Notes: a model not told the origin generated them from the sequence alone. Counted from the stretch's first letter, positions 45,566 through 55,947 are shown. The stretch is DNA of 64,000 bases from JAKPQE01 sp041397845 (GCA_041397845.1 JAWKVW010000005.1:62001-126000); one strand, 5' to 3'. Made by a program: numbers and translations.

Positions 45566-48500
45566 TCAGCCCTTGTTCGGGGCGGGCGTCGCGGCGGCGG
45601 ACGGGCCGACATCGCCGTCAACATAGAGCTTGCGATATTCCTCGAGGAAGGCCTCGAGGCGATCGACGGCGCCGGCCTCGGCGACGATCGACTGGAACTC
45701 GACGCCCTGGCCGTCGACCGGTCCGGTGACGACGTCGAAGGCATGGGAATAGGCGCCGCCGGCCATCGGCGCGGCGAATTTCGTGCGCAGCCGCTCCAGG
45801 CCGAGCCGGTCGTCGGCGAGGGCATAGCCGATCGCGGCGCGCAGAAGGTCGAAGCGCTCGCTATCGGGCAACGGCTCGCTGCCCGACCAGGTGTCACCGT
45901 ACATGCGCTCGATCTGCTCGGCCGCCTTCTGCCATTCCTCGTTTTTCCAGAGCACGTCGGCACGCACGCGATCGACGTCGGCGCCGACATAGGAGCGCAG
46001 CAGGTCGAGCGCGACGTCGGCGCGGCCGGTTTCGCCGAGCGCGACGGCCTCGACCATGCGGCGCTGACGCTCCAGCAAGGCGGGGAGCTGGGCCTGACGG
46101 GTGCGGTGGATGACACGCAGCGCCTCGACCGGCTTGCGATCGGTCAGGTAGACGACGGCCAGGTCGGCGGCGACCTCGGCGCGGGCGGCACCCTTCAGGC
46201 GGTTGTCGACCTGGTGGGTCAGAAGTTCCTCGGCCGGCTCGAGCAGGTCGACGGCGACGCAAGGCGATCGGCAAGGCGGCGCACCATTTCATCGCCGCGC
46301 CGGCCGACCGGCGTCAGGTGGCGGAAATCATAGAAGAGCGCGAGCGCATCGAGCGGCTCCATGCCCTCGGCCTTGCCGTTCAGGTAAAGGTCGGCAAAGA
46401 CGGTCGACATGTCGTCCTGGACGAGGCGCGAGGTGTTGTCCTCCGGCGCGGCGATCATCGCGGCGCGCATGGTGGTGAAGGCCTCGCGGTAGCGGCCCCG
46501 GTCGACATAAAGCTGCGAGAGGAGCCGCAGCGCCTTCAGCTCGGTCTGGTCGCCGCGCCAGATGGCGGTCAGCGATTCGAGCGCCTCGATGCCCTTGTCG
46601 GCGTCGAGGACGCCATCGCGCTTCATCTGCGACAGCTTGCGCAGCTCGGCCTCGGCCGCGACGGGACGCGGGCCGGTCTTGATGACGCGGTCGTAATAGC
46701 CGAGCGCCTCGTCGGTACGGCCCGAGGCATCGGCGAGCCGGGCGCGCAGAAGATCATAGGCGGCGACACGATCGGGCGTCGTCGTTGCCGGGTTGATCTC
46801 GGCGAGGTGCCCGGTCGCCTCGGCGAAATCGTTGACCTCTATGGCGGCGCGGGCGGCGGCAAGGTTCACGTCGGTCTGCAGGGCCAGCGGATAGGACGCG
46901 AGGATCTGCTCGACTTCCGGCACCTCGCGGCGCACTTCCAGCCAGTTCTGCAGCTTGTCGTGGGTGAGCAGGCGCCAAAGATGGGCGTCGGGATTGGTAT
47001 CGAGCGCCGGGTCGGCGAGCACCTTGTAGGCATCGATTGCACGGTTCGCCATGACATCGGCGGCGCCGAGCAGGACCCGGTAGTCAGCGGTTTCGGTGGT
47101 GGTGTTCGACTCCCGACCGATCATGTCGAGGATGCCGATCGCCTCGTAGGCAAGGCCGTTGGCGAGATAGAAGCGGGCGAGATCGAGGCGCGGTTCGCTG
47201 CGCTTGCCCTCCTCGGCATTGGCCGCCGCGTGCTGCAACGCCTCGAGGTTCTCGCGATAGGCCGGCAGGCCGCCTTCCTGCCAGGCGCGGAAATCGATGA
47301 AGCCGGGCCGGGCAAGCTCGGAGGCGGCCGGCGCCACGGAGACAATGCGGCCGCTGCCATTCGACAGCGACAGGCCGGTATCGCGCGACAGGGTGAGGAC
47401 GCCGCCCTCGAGATCAGCGTCAAGGTTGTCCACAAGCGGCACGACGGCCACGCCATGGGCCGACGGAAGGATCGAAAACTCGACGAAATTCAGCGGCTTG
47501 ATGAAACCGCGCGGCGGCCCGAGGGCGGTGATGGCAACAATCCGGTCGCCGATGACCGGATCGTCGATCCAGTGCACGGAGCCGGCATTGTTCAGCGGCA
47601 CGCGGACGATCGAGCGGCCATCCGAGGCCGATGCGCGCTCGATGTCGAGCGGACGGCTCGGCGACAGGATCATCTCGCCGATGGTGACGATCCAGGCCGA
47701 GCCCTCGCTGCCAAGCGTCGTCAGGCGCGGCTCGTCGAAGGTCAGGCGGATGGCCTGGGAACTGCCCGACCGGGTGATCTGGCTGTCGGTGATGATATGA
47801 CCGAGATCGTTGCGCACGGCGCGAAGGTCGATCGGCAGGCCGCTGTCAAAGACGATCCAGAGATTGGCGCCGCGGCGGAACACGGCCGCCGGCGTATCGC
47901 TGTCGAAGGGAAAGACGAGGCGAACGGTGTCGCCGACGCGGCGGGCCTCGACATGGATGTATTTCGGCGAGGCAGTCGAATAGCGGCCGGCGGCGGCCAT
48001 GCCACCGGCATCCGGCGCGGGAATGGTCGGCACGGCCGGCTTGTCGGCCACCTTCGGCTTTTCCGCCGGCGGCGGGGGAACGGTCGCCTTCTGCGCCGGC
48101 AGGGGCGCGATCGGCTGGTCCTCGTCGCGGCCACCGGTCGCCGGGGCGAGCGGCCGGCTGCTCACATCGACCTCGGCCAGCGGCGCCCATGTCGCCGGAT
48201 CAGCAACGGCGTCGCCGGCCTCGCCGCGAGTGACGATCATCGCGCCATCGCCGGCGGGCCGGCCACTGACGGCCTCGGAGATCTTCTGCTCGACGTCCGG
48301 ACGGGTGGCCGCCGCGTTCGGGTCGGCGACATCGACGACATAGGCGGCGCCATCGCGGAAGGCACGGACGTCGGCCGATGCGGCAACCTTCAGCTTGATC
48401 TTCATGCCCTTGCCGTCGACCTCGCTGCCGATTTCCTCGACGAGCGGCGGCATGTCGGAGCGGATGGGACCAAGGTCAGCGTCGGCGACGACGTCGAAAT

Positions 48501-49158
48501 CGACGGTTACGTCCTGGCCGTCGCGGGCGAAGCCGGCCTCGAAGGGGACGTTCCAGCCGAAGGAGAAGCGGGTGAATGTCGGCTGGCGGCCGACGCGGAC
48601 ATCGAGAACGGGCTGGGTCTCGCCGGCAAGGCGCGCCCTCTCCTCGGCCCGGGCCATGGCGGCGGCGGCCTCGGCGCGGCGGGCGAGCTCGGCGACGATA
48701 TCCTCGGGCAGGCCGGGCGGCAGGCCCTTCCAGTCATAGGGCAAGAGGTCGACGAACAGTTTTTCGCCCGCCTCCATGGTGTTGACGCGGACAGCGCGGG
48801 CAAGCGCGAACCGCAGCGCCATGCCGCCGGGATCGGCGCGGGCGACGGTGACATAGCTCGCAAGGGTCAGGCCGACGCGATCGACGGCGGCCGAGACCTC
48901 GGTCTTGAACGAGACGACGAGGACGCCGTTGTTGACTTGTGCGTTGTATTCGGGAAGCGTCAGGCGGTCGGCAAAGGTGATGATGAGGCGACCGAAACCC
49001 TCTTTCATCGCAAAGGCTTCGACGGTCGCGACCTGACCGGCGAAGGCATGCTGGCCGAAGGGGACGATGACGCTGAGAAGCAGGGCGAGCGCGACCGGCC
49101 GCAGCACCTTCAGGCACCTGCGGACGACTGCGGCAAGCAGCGCTCCAGCCTTCACCAT
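45566..49158 (-). CDS. Giant exported TPR protein of the flagellar locus (one frameshift)
   Basis: About 1197 residues. A signal peptide (ALALLLSVIVPFGQHAFA) is followed by a beta-rich domain (residues about 45-330), a Pro/Lys-rich linker (about 370-420: PPPAEKPKVADKPAVP), a second beta-rich part and then about 550 residues of tetratricopeptide-like helices (ARFYLANGLAYEAIGILD, LYVDRGRYREAFTTMRAAM, LLERQRRMVEAVALGETG). Near 46255 the frame shifts by one base; the C-terminal 230 residues follow in another frame without loss. It is the last gene of fliL-fliM-DUF6468-motE. A periplasmic partner of the motor or stator (MotC-like role) is an inference from position. I know no characterised orthologue. 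Confidence 0.75.
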
Positions 49159-49312
49159 CACTCTCCAGACCCGCCGGCCGATCCCTCCCGAATGCCGTCC
49201 TGGCAGGAGGGGCCGAGTTCCGGCGCCAGAAACCTCGCCGAAATCGTAAATGCCATGGCTTAACAGGCTGTTACGGAGCGCTTGCCGAAACCGCGGAAAG
49301 CTGGGGGAAAGC

Positions 49313-50155
49313 TCAGCTTTCGCCGGGCGGAATGGGCCGTCCCTCGATCTTTGGCAGCTCGTGGGGGCCGGCATCGGTCTTGTCGATGCCCTTGCCCTGG
49401 GTCGCCATCTCGACGGTCAGCTTCTCGGCGGCTTCGGGCGACATCTGGGCGAGGATGAGCGCCATCTTGCGCGGGTTCATCTTGCGCACGAGATCGACGA
49501 GAATGTCGATGGAGAGCCGGTCGAACACCCTGGCGGCATCCTTCGGCTTCATGCTCTCGTACATCGAGATGAGGCGGCCGATCTCGGCCTCGCGGTCTTC
49601 CTGCTTCTTCTGGGCGGCGGCCTCGACGGTCGCTTCCATGCCCTTCAACTGGTTGAGGCGCTCCTCGAGCCGCTTCTCGGCCGCCTGAAGCAGCGATTCA
49701 CGCAGCTTGATCTGCGCCTCGCGCTTCTCGAGTTCCTTGCGGCGATCGCCGAGGCGCGACAGCAGCGCCTGTTCGGCCGCCGATTTGGCATTGAGATCAA
49801 TCTTCTCGCCAAAGACCGGGGCAACCGGCAGGGACGACGCCATGCCCGCCATCCCGGCATCGCCGGAGGGACCGGCCATGCCGGCCATATCGCCATCCGG
49901 CAGCGGCGAGGAGGCCGGATCGCCCTCCCCGGCCATCAGATCGGCGAGCGGCGCCGGCGTGCCGCCGGCCGGCGCGGCGGCGTCGGCCGCGGCCGGATCG
50001 GCCGGGGCCTCGGTTGCGGCGCCGTCATTGGCGGCGCGTGCGCCCACAGTCCCGGTCAGCACGTAGCCGCCCTCTCCGACCAGCGCGATCGTCTTGAGGA
50101 CGAGCAGCGCGGCGGCGGCGAATACGACCAGCGGGATGAGGCGGATCTGTTTCAC
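49313..50155 (-). CDS. motE: MotE-family flagellar protein (MgtE N-terminal-like domain)
   Basis: A 280-residue protein with an N-terminal export/anchor helix (LIPLVVFAAAALLVLKTIAL), a low-complexity Ala/Pro/Met-Ala-Gly region, a long coiled coil (ELEKREAQIKLRESLLQAAE, RLEERLNQLKGMEATVEAAA) and a C-terminal MgtE-N-like domain (YESMKPKDAARVFDRLS, MNPRKMALILAQMSPEAAEK). In Sinorhizobium MotE is a periplasmic chaperone for MotC. The start is a GTG at 50155 that overlaps the previous stop (GTGA). Confidence 0.85.
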   Translation of the reverse strand: MKQIRLIPLVVFAAAALLVLKTIALVGEGGYVLTGTVGARAANDGAATEAPADPAAADAAAPAGGTPAPLADLMAGEGDPASSPLPDGDMAGMAGPSGDAGMAGMASSLPVAPVFGEKIDLNAKSAAEQALLSRLGDRRKELEKREAQIKLRESLLQAAEKRLEERLNQLKGMEATVEAAAQKKQEDREAEIGRLISMYESMKPKDAARVFDRLSIDILVDLVRKMNPRKMALILAQMSPEAAEKLTVEMATQGKGIDKTDAGPHELPKIEGRPIPPGES

Positions 50156-50544
50156 GCAGCCTGTCCTCTACGGCTCCGGGCGAAGTCACTGAAGCGGCTG
50201 GCCGGCTCGGCGGCGCGGCCGGCTTCGGTGATGCGGGCGATTCTGTTCATCAGAGCCTCGCCGGCATCGAGCTGTTCGGCAAGGTCCGCGTTGAATTTCT
50301 CTGCCTGACGGAGGCGATGGGCGAGCGTCTTGTCGCAATCCGAGGCGGTCGCCTTGAGGCCGATGATGGCGCGTTCGGCGATCTCGGTCGCGGTCACGAG
50401 CTCGGAAATCGTCGCGCGCAGATCTTCCTCATTGGCACGGAACATCTTCAGGCGCCGGTTGAGGACGATGCAGTAGACGATCGTCAGCACGAGAAGAACC
50501 GCAACAAGGCCTTCGACGATCATTCCGAGGGGAAGCGGGCTCAT
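50152..50544 (-). CDS. DUF6468 flagellar-locus protein
   Basis: A 130-residue protein with one N-terminal membrane helix (LGMIVEGLVAVLLVLTIVYC) followed by a cytoplasmic coiled coil (NEEDLRATISELVTATEIAE, AHRLRQAEKFNADLAEQL). The family occurs next to fliM in Hyphomicrobiales and has no established function. The ATG at 50544 overlaps the fliM stop (ATGA), and the stop overlaps motE, so translation of the three is coupled. Confidence 0.85.
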   Translation of the reverse strand: MSPLPLGMIVEGLVAVLLVLTIVYCIVLNRRLKMFRANEEDLRATISELVTATEIAERAIIGLKATASDCDKTLAHRLRQAEKFNADLAEQLDAGEALMNRIARITEAGRAAEPASRFSDFARSRRGQAA

Positions 50545-51713
50545 TGGACCTCCGAGCGCGACGAAACGGCCTTCTCGAAGGCCGCGAGTGTTGTACGCGG
50601 GCGCCGCAGATTGCGGTTCACCCGAACCGAGATGTGCTGGTCGATGCGGCCGATATTTCCCTCGGTCAGAGGGACATCGCCGCATTTCAGGAGAATCGGG
50701 TCTTCCGGCCTGGCCTCGAAGACCAGCGTATCGCCGACCTGCAGCTTCATGATCGAGCCGAGGGACATTTCCTGCTCATAGAGCACGGCGTCGACCTCGA
50801 TGTCGGCGGCGTAGATCTCGGTGGCGAGATGGCCTTCCCAGATCGGATCACGACCGAATTTCTCGCCCATGAACTGCTGCAGCAGCAGTTCGCGGATCGG
50901 CTCGATCGTCGCGTAGGGCAGCAGCAGCTCGATCTTGCCGCCGCGGTCCTCCATGTCGATGCGCAGCTCGACGAGAATGGCGGCGTTGGCGGGACGCGAG
51001 ATCGCGGCAAAGCGCGGATTGGTCTCGAGGCGCTCGAGCGTGAACTCGACCGGCGACAGCGGCTGGAAGGCCTGCTGGGCGTCGGCGAGAACGACCTCGA
51101 TCATCCGGCGCACGAGATTGCTCTCGATCGTCGTATAGGGCCGGCCCTCGACGCGCACCGCCTGGGTGCCGCGCCGGCCGCCGAGCAGCACGTCGATGAT
51201 CGAGTAGATGAGGTTCGAATCGACCGTGAAGAGGCCGAAATTGTCCCACTGCTCGGCCTTGAAGACGGCGAGGATCGCCGGCAGCGGGATCGAGTTCAGA
51301 TAGTCGCCGAAACGCACCGACGAAATCGAGTCGAGCGACACTTCGACGTTGTCGGAGGTGAAGTTGCGAAGGCTCGTCGTCGTCAGCCGGACCAGCCGGT
51401 CGAAGACGATCTCGAGCATCGGCAGACGCTCGTAGGAGACGAGGGCCGAGTTGATGATGGCGCGGATGCCGGAGGTATCCGAGCCGATGTGGTCATCGAG
51501 GTTGAAGCCGAGGAGGTTGTCGATTTCCTCCTGGTTCAGGATGCGGTCGGCACCGCGGTTCGAGGCGGAGACGTCCGGCTCGGAATCGTCGATCATCGCG
51601 GCCCACTGGGCCGCCATATCGTCGTCGACCTCGCGGCCGTCACCCTCGGCCTGTTCCTCGAGAGCGGCTCCCCACAGAGAGGCGAGATCTTCGTCGTCTT
51701 CGTCGTCGGCCAT
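50541..51713 (-). CDS. fliM: Flagellar motor switch protein FliM
   Basis: A 390-residue C-ring protein. The N-terminal CheY-P binding region (ILNQEEIDNLLGF) is preceded by an unusually acidic 50-residue leader. The middle domain shows LPMLEIVFDRLVRLTTTSLRN and the GG-R-G motif region LLGGRRGTQAV. The C-terminal SpoA/FliN-like domain shows SLGSIMKLQVGDTLVFEARP. The frame is intact. It starts 12 bp after fliL. FliN and FliG are not in this window. Confidence 0.95.
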   Translation of the reverse strand: MADDEDDEDLASLWGAALEEQAEGDGREVDDDMAAQWAAMIDDSEPDVSASNRGADRILNQEEIDNLLGFNLDDHIGSDTSGIRAIINSALVSYERLPMLEIVFDRLVRLTTTSLRNFTSDNVEVSLDSISSVRFGDYLNSIPLPAILAVFKAEQWDNFGLFTVDSNLIYSIIDVLLGGRRGTQAVRVEGRPYTTIESNLVRRMIEVVLADAQQAFQPLSPVEFTLERLETNPRFAAISRPANAAILVELRIDMEDRGGKIELLLPYATIEPIRELLLQQFMGEKFGRDPIWEGHLATEIYAADIEVDAVLYEQEMSLGSIMKLQVGDTLVFEARPEDPILLKCGDVPLTEGNIGRIDQHISVRVNRNLRRPRTTLAAFEKAVSSRSEVQ

Positions 51714-51725
51714 CAGGGCAACCCG

Positions 51726-52241
51726 TTACTGAACGATGATTTCGCGGAACAGAATGCCGTCGACCTTGGCGGGGTAGACGGCGATGTTGATGCGGCGCTG
51801 CAGCTCTTCCTTCAGGCGGAAGAGGCCGGCCGAGCCCTCGAAGTCGGTGGTGCGCAGCTCGCGCAGATAGACCTGGAAGGCGTCGAGAACGCGCGGCAGA
51901 TTCGGCTCGATGAGCCCGATCGTGTCGTTGTCGGCAAGCTCCAGCGACACCTTGAGGCGCAGGTACTGGTCGCGCGAGGACGCCGAGACGAGGTTCACGG
52001 TCATTTCCGGCAGGTCGTAGAAGACGGCCGGCTTCGGCGCCGGGCCCTGCTCGACGACGGCGGCATCGCCACCGCCGAAGAGACCAAACCACCAGGCCGC
52101 GCCGCCACCGCCGCCGCCGAGAACGACGAGCGGCAGGACGACGAACAGAAGGATCTTCTTCAGCCCGAAGCCCTTCTTGCCGGACTCCTCGCCGCCCTCG
52201 CCTTCTTCGCCTTCGACCTCGAGGTCTTCGTCTTTCGCCAT
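51726..52241 (-). CDS. fliL: Flagellar basal body-associated protein FliL
   Basis: A 171-residue stator-associated protein: acidic cytoplasmic start (KDEDLEVEGEEGEGGEESG), one membrane helix (LLFVVLPLVVLGGGGGGAAW), and a periplasmic domain with the family core FYDLPEMTVNLVSAS and YLRLKVSLEL, ending FREIIVQ. It is the first gene of a minus-strand operon with fliM, divergent from flgF across 289 bp. Confidence 0.93.
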   Translation of the reverse strand: MAKDEDLEVEGEEGEGGEESGKKGFGLKKILLFVVLPLVVLGGGGGGAAWWFGLFGGGDAAVVEQGPAPKPAVFYDLPEMTVNLVSASSRDQYLRLKVSLELADNDTIGLIEPNLPRVLDAFQVYLRELRTTDFEGSAGLFRLKEELQRRINIAVYPAKVDGILFREIIVQ

Positions 52242-52447
52242 GCTGCGGCCTTTCGCGCGGGAATCCCCGCCTATTTCCCTTCTTTTTTATTAAGGAGCGT
52301 ATGGTTAACGAATGGTTGCCAGACCCTGTCCGGCCGGCAAATTTTACCCATCCAGACTTGCCGAGGGCAGCTTGTTCCGCCCCGTCGCGGCGCTCGTTCA
52401 TCCTTATAGTTTATTGAAATAAAACATCTTTTCTAAAATTCTCAATT

Positions 52448-52463
52448 TGGCACGGCTCCTGCA
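52448..52463 (+). promoter_or_regulatory. Sigma-54 promoter of the flgF operon
   Basis: TGGCACGGCTCCTGCA has GG (-24) and GC (-12) exactly 10 bp apart and matches the TGGCAC-N5-TTGC consensus closely. It ends 67 bp before the flgF ATG and reads toward flgF-flgG-flgA-flgH. Confidence 0.8.
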
Positions 52464-52530
52464 AACCTTCGAAGGCGGGTGCGGCACGGGGAGGTGCGGC
52501 ATCCGGGGAGAGAACCGAAGGTTTAAGACG

Positions 52531-53268
52531 ATGGAGAATGCCCAGATCATCGGGCTGTCGCGGCAGGTTGCCCTGCAGCGCGAACTCGACGTCATCGCCA
52601 ACAACATGGCGAACCTCAACACGACCGGTTTCCGGGGGGAGACGGTCAAGTTCGAGGAATTTCTGATGCCGGTCGCGGAGATGGATTCGTTCCAGCGCTC
52701 CGACCGCAAGCTTTCCTATGTGCTCGACCGGGGCACCTTTCACAATTTCGACCAGGGCAGCGTCATCCCGACCGGCAACCCGCTCGACGTGGCGCTGCAG
52801 GGTGACGGCTTCTTCGTCGTCCAGGCGCCTGAGGGCGAGCGCTACACCCGCGCCGGCTCCTTCGTCATCGACAATACCGGCACGCTCGTCACGCTCGACG
52901 GCAAGCCGGTGATGGGCGAAGGCGGACCCATCACCTTCGGGCCCGACGATGTCGACATCGCGATCGCCGGCGACGGCGCGATCTCGGTTGGCGGCGAACT
53001 CCGCGCCAAGCTTCGCCTCGTCGAGTTCGACGAGCCGCAGAAGCTCGAAAAAGTCGGCGAGAACATGTTTTCCGGCGAGAACCCGACCGTCGCCTCGACG
53101 ACCCGGGTGATGCAGGGCTCGCTCGAGAAGTCGAACGTCGTGCCGGTTGCCGAGCTCAGCCGCATGATCGAAGTCACCCGCACCTACGAAACCGTTTCCA
53201 ACCTGCTCGCCAAGGGCGCGGACCTGCGCTCCAAGGCGATCGAGCGGCTGGGCACGGCGCCGGCCTGA
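52531..53268 (+). CDS. flgF: Flagellar rod protein FlgF
   Basis: A 245-residue proximal rod protein. Features are QRELDVIANNMANLNTTGFR at the N-terminus, LDVALQGDGFFVVQ in the middle, and VPVAELSRMIEVTRTYETVS at the C-terminus. The ATG at 52531 is the first after the sigma-54 promoter, in the untranslated leader GTTTAAGACG. It is the first of four co-directional genes. Confidence 0.95.
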   Translation: MENAQIIGLSRQVALQRELDVIANNMANLNTTGFRGETVKFEEFLMPVAEMDSFQRSDRKLSYVLDRGTFHNFDQGSVIPTGNPLDVALQGDGFFVVQAPEGERYTRAGSFVIDNTGTLVTLDGKPVMGEGGPITFGPDDVDIAIAGDGAISVGGELRAKLRLVEFDEPQKLEKVGENMFSGENPTVASTTRVMQGSLEKSNVVPVAELSRMIEVTRTYETVSNLLAKGADLRSKAIERLGTAPA

Positions 53269-53310
53269 TCATCGACCGGGCAACCGGCAAATTCTTGAGG
53301 AATTCGGACC

Positions 53311-54099
53311 ATGAAGGCACTGCACACCGCCGCGACCGGCATGATGGCGCAGGAGCAGAACGTCGAAGTCATCGCGAACAACATCGCGAACATGCGCACG
53401 ACGGGCTTCAAGCGCCAGCGGGCGGAATTCCAGGACCTGCTCTATGCAAACCTGCGGCGCATCGGTGCGGCGACCTCGGATGCCGGCACGATCGTTCCGG
53501 TCGGCGTGCAGGTCGGCTCGGGTGTGCGTACCGTGGCGACGCCCCGCGTCATGACCCAGGGCGGTGTCACCTCGACCGAACGCGAACTCGACCTTGCCGT
53601 GCGCGGCGAAGGCTATTTCCGCGTGCAGCTTCCGGACGGGCGGATCGGCTATACCCGTGACGGCTCGTTCGAGCGCGACGCCGAGGGCAATCTCGTCACC
53701 GCCGACGGCTACGCCGTGCAGCCGGGCATCTCCATTCCGGGCGATGCGACGGGCGTCACCATTTCCGCGCAGGGCCAGGTGCAGGCCTATGTCGGCACCG
53801 ACTCGACGCCGACCGACCTCGGCCAGATCGACATCGCCCGCTTCACCAACAAGTCGGGCCTTGAATCGATCGGCGACAATCTCTTCGTCGAGACGGCCTC
53901 GAGCGGCCCCGAGCAGGTCGGCATCGCCGGCGACACAGGCTACGGCACGCTGCTGCAGGGCTATCTGGAAGACTCCAACGTCGAGGCGGTGACCGAGATC
54001 TCCGACATGATCGCGGCGCAGCGCGCCTACGAGATGAATGCCCGCGTGATCAGCGGCGCCGACGAAATGCTGTCGTCGACCGCCAACATCCTGCGCTGA
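53311..54099 (+). CDS. flgG: Distal rod protein FlgG
   Basis: A 262-residue rod protein. It begins MKALHTAATGMMAQEQNVEV and has NNIANMRTTGFKRQRAEFQD and LDLAVRGEGYFRVQLPDGR. It ends ISDMIAAQRAYEMNARVISG. It lies 42 bp after flgF, with a TTGAGGAA ribosome site, and 11 bp before flgA. Confidence 0.96.
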   Translation: MKALHTAATGMMAQEQNVEVIANNIANMRTTGFKRQRAEFQDLLYANLRRIGAATSDAGTIVPVGVQVGSGVRTVATPRVMTQGGVTSTERELDLAVRGEGYFRVQLPDGRIGYTRDGSFERDAEGNLVTADGYAVQPGISIPGDATGVTISAQGQVQAYVGTDSTPTDLGQIDIARFTNKSGLESIGDNLFVETASSGPEQVGIAGDTGYGTLLQGYLEDSNVEAVTEISDMIAAQRAYEMNARVISGADEMLSSTANILR

Positions 54100-54110
54100 A
54101 GGTGATCGCC

Positions 54111-55091
54111 ATGAAGCACCTTGCAACCCTTCTCCTCGGCGGCCTCATCGGTCTTTCTGCCACCCTGCCGGCGCGCGCCGAAGGCGGCGTGCCGCTGCTC
54201 AAGGCCGACGTCGCGGTTACTTCCGAGCTCGTCACCGTCGGCGACCTCTTCGACCATCCGGGCCTCAAGGCCGAGACCGCCGTCTTTCGCGCGCCGGACA
54301 TCGGCACGCGCGGCACGGTCAGCGCCGAGGCGGTGGCGGCCGCGGCGAAGGCCGTCGGCATCACCAATATCGACCTTGGCGGCCTGACCGAGATCACCGT
54401 GACGCGGCTCAGCCGGGTCGTCAGCGCCGAGGACTTCGCCGATTTCGTCACCGGCGCCATCGCCAATGCCGCCGGCCTTGCCGACAAGCGGCGCCTGTCG
54501 GTTGCCTTCGACACGCCGCCGCAGGCCATTCATGCCAGCCCGACGGCGCGCGAGCCGCTGAAGCTGACCGGCCTTGCCTATTCGCGCATCAGCGGCCGGT
54601 TCGAGGTCGCGGTGCTGCCGACCGCTCCGGGCGCCGAGGCGATCCGGCTCTCCGGCACGGCGATCGAGCTTTTCGAGATCCCGGTTCTCACCCGTTCGCT
54701 CAGCCGCGGCGACGTCATCCGCCAGGGCGACATCAAGTTCGACCGCGTGCCGCGCAATCGCCTGCCGCGCGAGGCCACGGCCGAGATCGGCGCAGTCGTC
54801 GGCATGGCCGCCCGTCGGCCGATCGCTGCCGGTGCGCCGCTGAAGGCGGAGGATTTCCGGGCGCCGCTGCTCGTGCAGCGCAATGACATCGTGACGATCA
54901 TCTTCTCGATCAACGGCATGAGCCTGACCGCGCGCGGCCAGGTGCTCGATGCCGGCGGCAAGGGCGACCTCGTCTCGGTGCGCAACGTTCAGTCAAAGAA
55001 GATCCTGCAGGCCGAAGTCACCGGCGCAGGCGTCGTCGAAGTTTACAGTGCGGGTGGCCGGATGGCCGCCATCGCGGGAGGTGTGCAATGA
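54111..55091 (+). CDS. flgA: P-ring assembly chaperone FlgA
   Basis: A 326-residue periplasmic protein that helps FlgI assemble into the P ring. A signal peptide (TLLLGGLIGLSATLPARA) precedes an N-terminal domain and a C-terminal SAF/ChapFlgA domain (IPVLTRSLSRGDVIRQGDI, VVGMAARRPIAAGAPLKAED). ATG 54111 has GAAGG 8 bp upstream; a GTG nine bases earlier is less likely. The stop overlaps the flgH start. Confidence 0.92.
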   Translation: MKHLATLLLGGLIGLSATLPARAEGGVPLLKADVAVTSELVTVGDLFDHPGLKAETAVFRAPDIGTRGTVSAEAVAAAAKAVGITNIDLGGLTEITVTRLSRVVSAEDFADFVTGAIANAAGLADKRRLSVAFDTPPQAIHASPTAREPLKLTGLAYSRISGRFEVAVLPTAPGAEAIRLSGTAIELFEIPVLTRSLSRGDVIRQGDIKFDRVPRNRLPREATAEIGAVVGMAARRPIAAGAPLKAEDFRAPLLVQRNDIVTIIFSINGMSLTARGQVLDAGGKGDLVSVRNVQSKKILQAEVTGAGVVEVYSAGGRMAAIAGGVQ

Positions 55092-55840
55092 TCCGCGCCG
55101 GTTTCCACAAGTTCGCGCTGGCGATCACCGCTGCGGCCCTGCTTGCCGGCTGCGGCACCGTCGACAAGCTCAAGGATGTCGGCCGCGGCCCGCAGCTCTC
55201 GGCCATCGACAATCCGGCGACGCAGCCCGGCTACAAGCCGGTGCAGATGCCGATGCCGGCGCCGGAAATGGCGACCTACAATCCGAACTCGCTCTGGCGG
55301 ACCGGCTCGCGGGCGTTTTTCAAGGACCAGCGCGCCCATCAGGTCGGCGACATCCTGACCATCCACGTCTCGATCGCGGATCAGGCCAAGATCGACAACG
55401 CCACCAACCGCAAGCGGTCGGCGAGCGAGGACTGGGGCGTCGCCGGCGCCCTCGACACGCCGATGGTCGAACGCTGGTTCATGCCGGACGGCACCTCGGC
55501 CAAGACGGTGCTCGATTCCTCGTCCGGCGCCTCTTCCACCGGATCGGGCTCGGTGAAGCGTTCCGAGCAGGTCGACACCAACATCGCCGCCGTGGTCATG
55601 CAGGTTCTCCCCAACGGCAATCTCGTCATCGAAGGAAAACAGGAGGTTCGCGTCAATTTTGAAATTCGTGAAATGATCGTCGCCGGTATCGTCCGTCCGG
55701 AGGACATCGCCGCCGACAATACCGTCGAATCGTCGAAGATCGCCCAGGCCCGCATCTCCTACGGCGGCCGCGGCCAGATCACCGACGTGCAGCAGCCCCG
55801 CTACGGGCAGCAGGTTCTCGACATCATCCTGCCGTTCTGA
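55088..55840 (+). CDS. flgH: L-ring lipoprotein FlgH
   Basis: A 250-residue outer-membrane lipoprotein forming the flagellar L ring. The lipobox LLAGC places the lipidated cysteine at residue 22. Family text follows: NSLWRTGSRAFFKDQRAHQV, VGDILTIHVSI, QVLPNGNLVIEGKQEVRVN and the C-terminal QQVLDIILPF. It ends the flgFGAH operon; a bidirectional terminator follows. Confidence 0.95.
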   Translation: MIRAGFHKFALAITAAALLAGCGTVDKLKDVGRGPQLSAIDNPATQPGYKPVQMPMPAPEMATYNPNSLWRTGSRAFFKDQRAHQVGDILTIHVSIADQAKIDNATNRKRSASEDWGVAGALDTPMVERWFMPDGTSAKTVLDSSSGASSTGSGSVKRSEQVDTNIAAVVMQVLPNGNLVIEGKQEVRVNFEIREMIVAGIVRPEDIAADNTVESSKIAQARISYGGRGQITDVQQPRYGQQVLDIILPF

Positions 55841-55870
55841 CCCTCCCCCTCTCCCCACCTGTCGAACGGC

Positions 55871-55917
55871 AAAAAAGACGCGGCCCCGGGTTCTCTCCCC
55901 CGGGGCCGCGCTCTTTT
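55871..55917. terminator. Bidirectional Rho-independent terminator between flgH and dksA
   Basis: A perfect GC-rich stem, GCGGCCCCGGG (55880-55890) and CCCGGGGCCGC (55899-55909), has AAAAAA on its left and TTTTT on its right, so it can end both the flgH transcript and the opposing dksA transcript. Confidence 0.9.
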
Positions 55918-55947
55918 TCAGCGATCGGCAAGCGATTGGCCGGCCGG

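Noticed and set aside
46318..49263. 981-codon plus-strand open frame opposite the TPR gene
   Set aside because: Low-complexity Gly/Arg/Asp-rich shadow without initiation signals. The minus-strand gene has a signal peptide and TPR-like repeats.
52316..52333. Second sigma-54 promoter reading toward fliL (CGGACAGGGTCTGGCA)
   Set aside because: GG-N10-GC spacing is right, but the -24 element departs from TGGCAC at several positions. A similar weak match near 57105 toward fliX was also left out.
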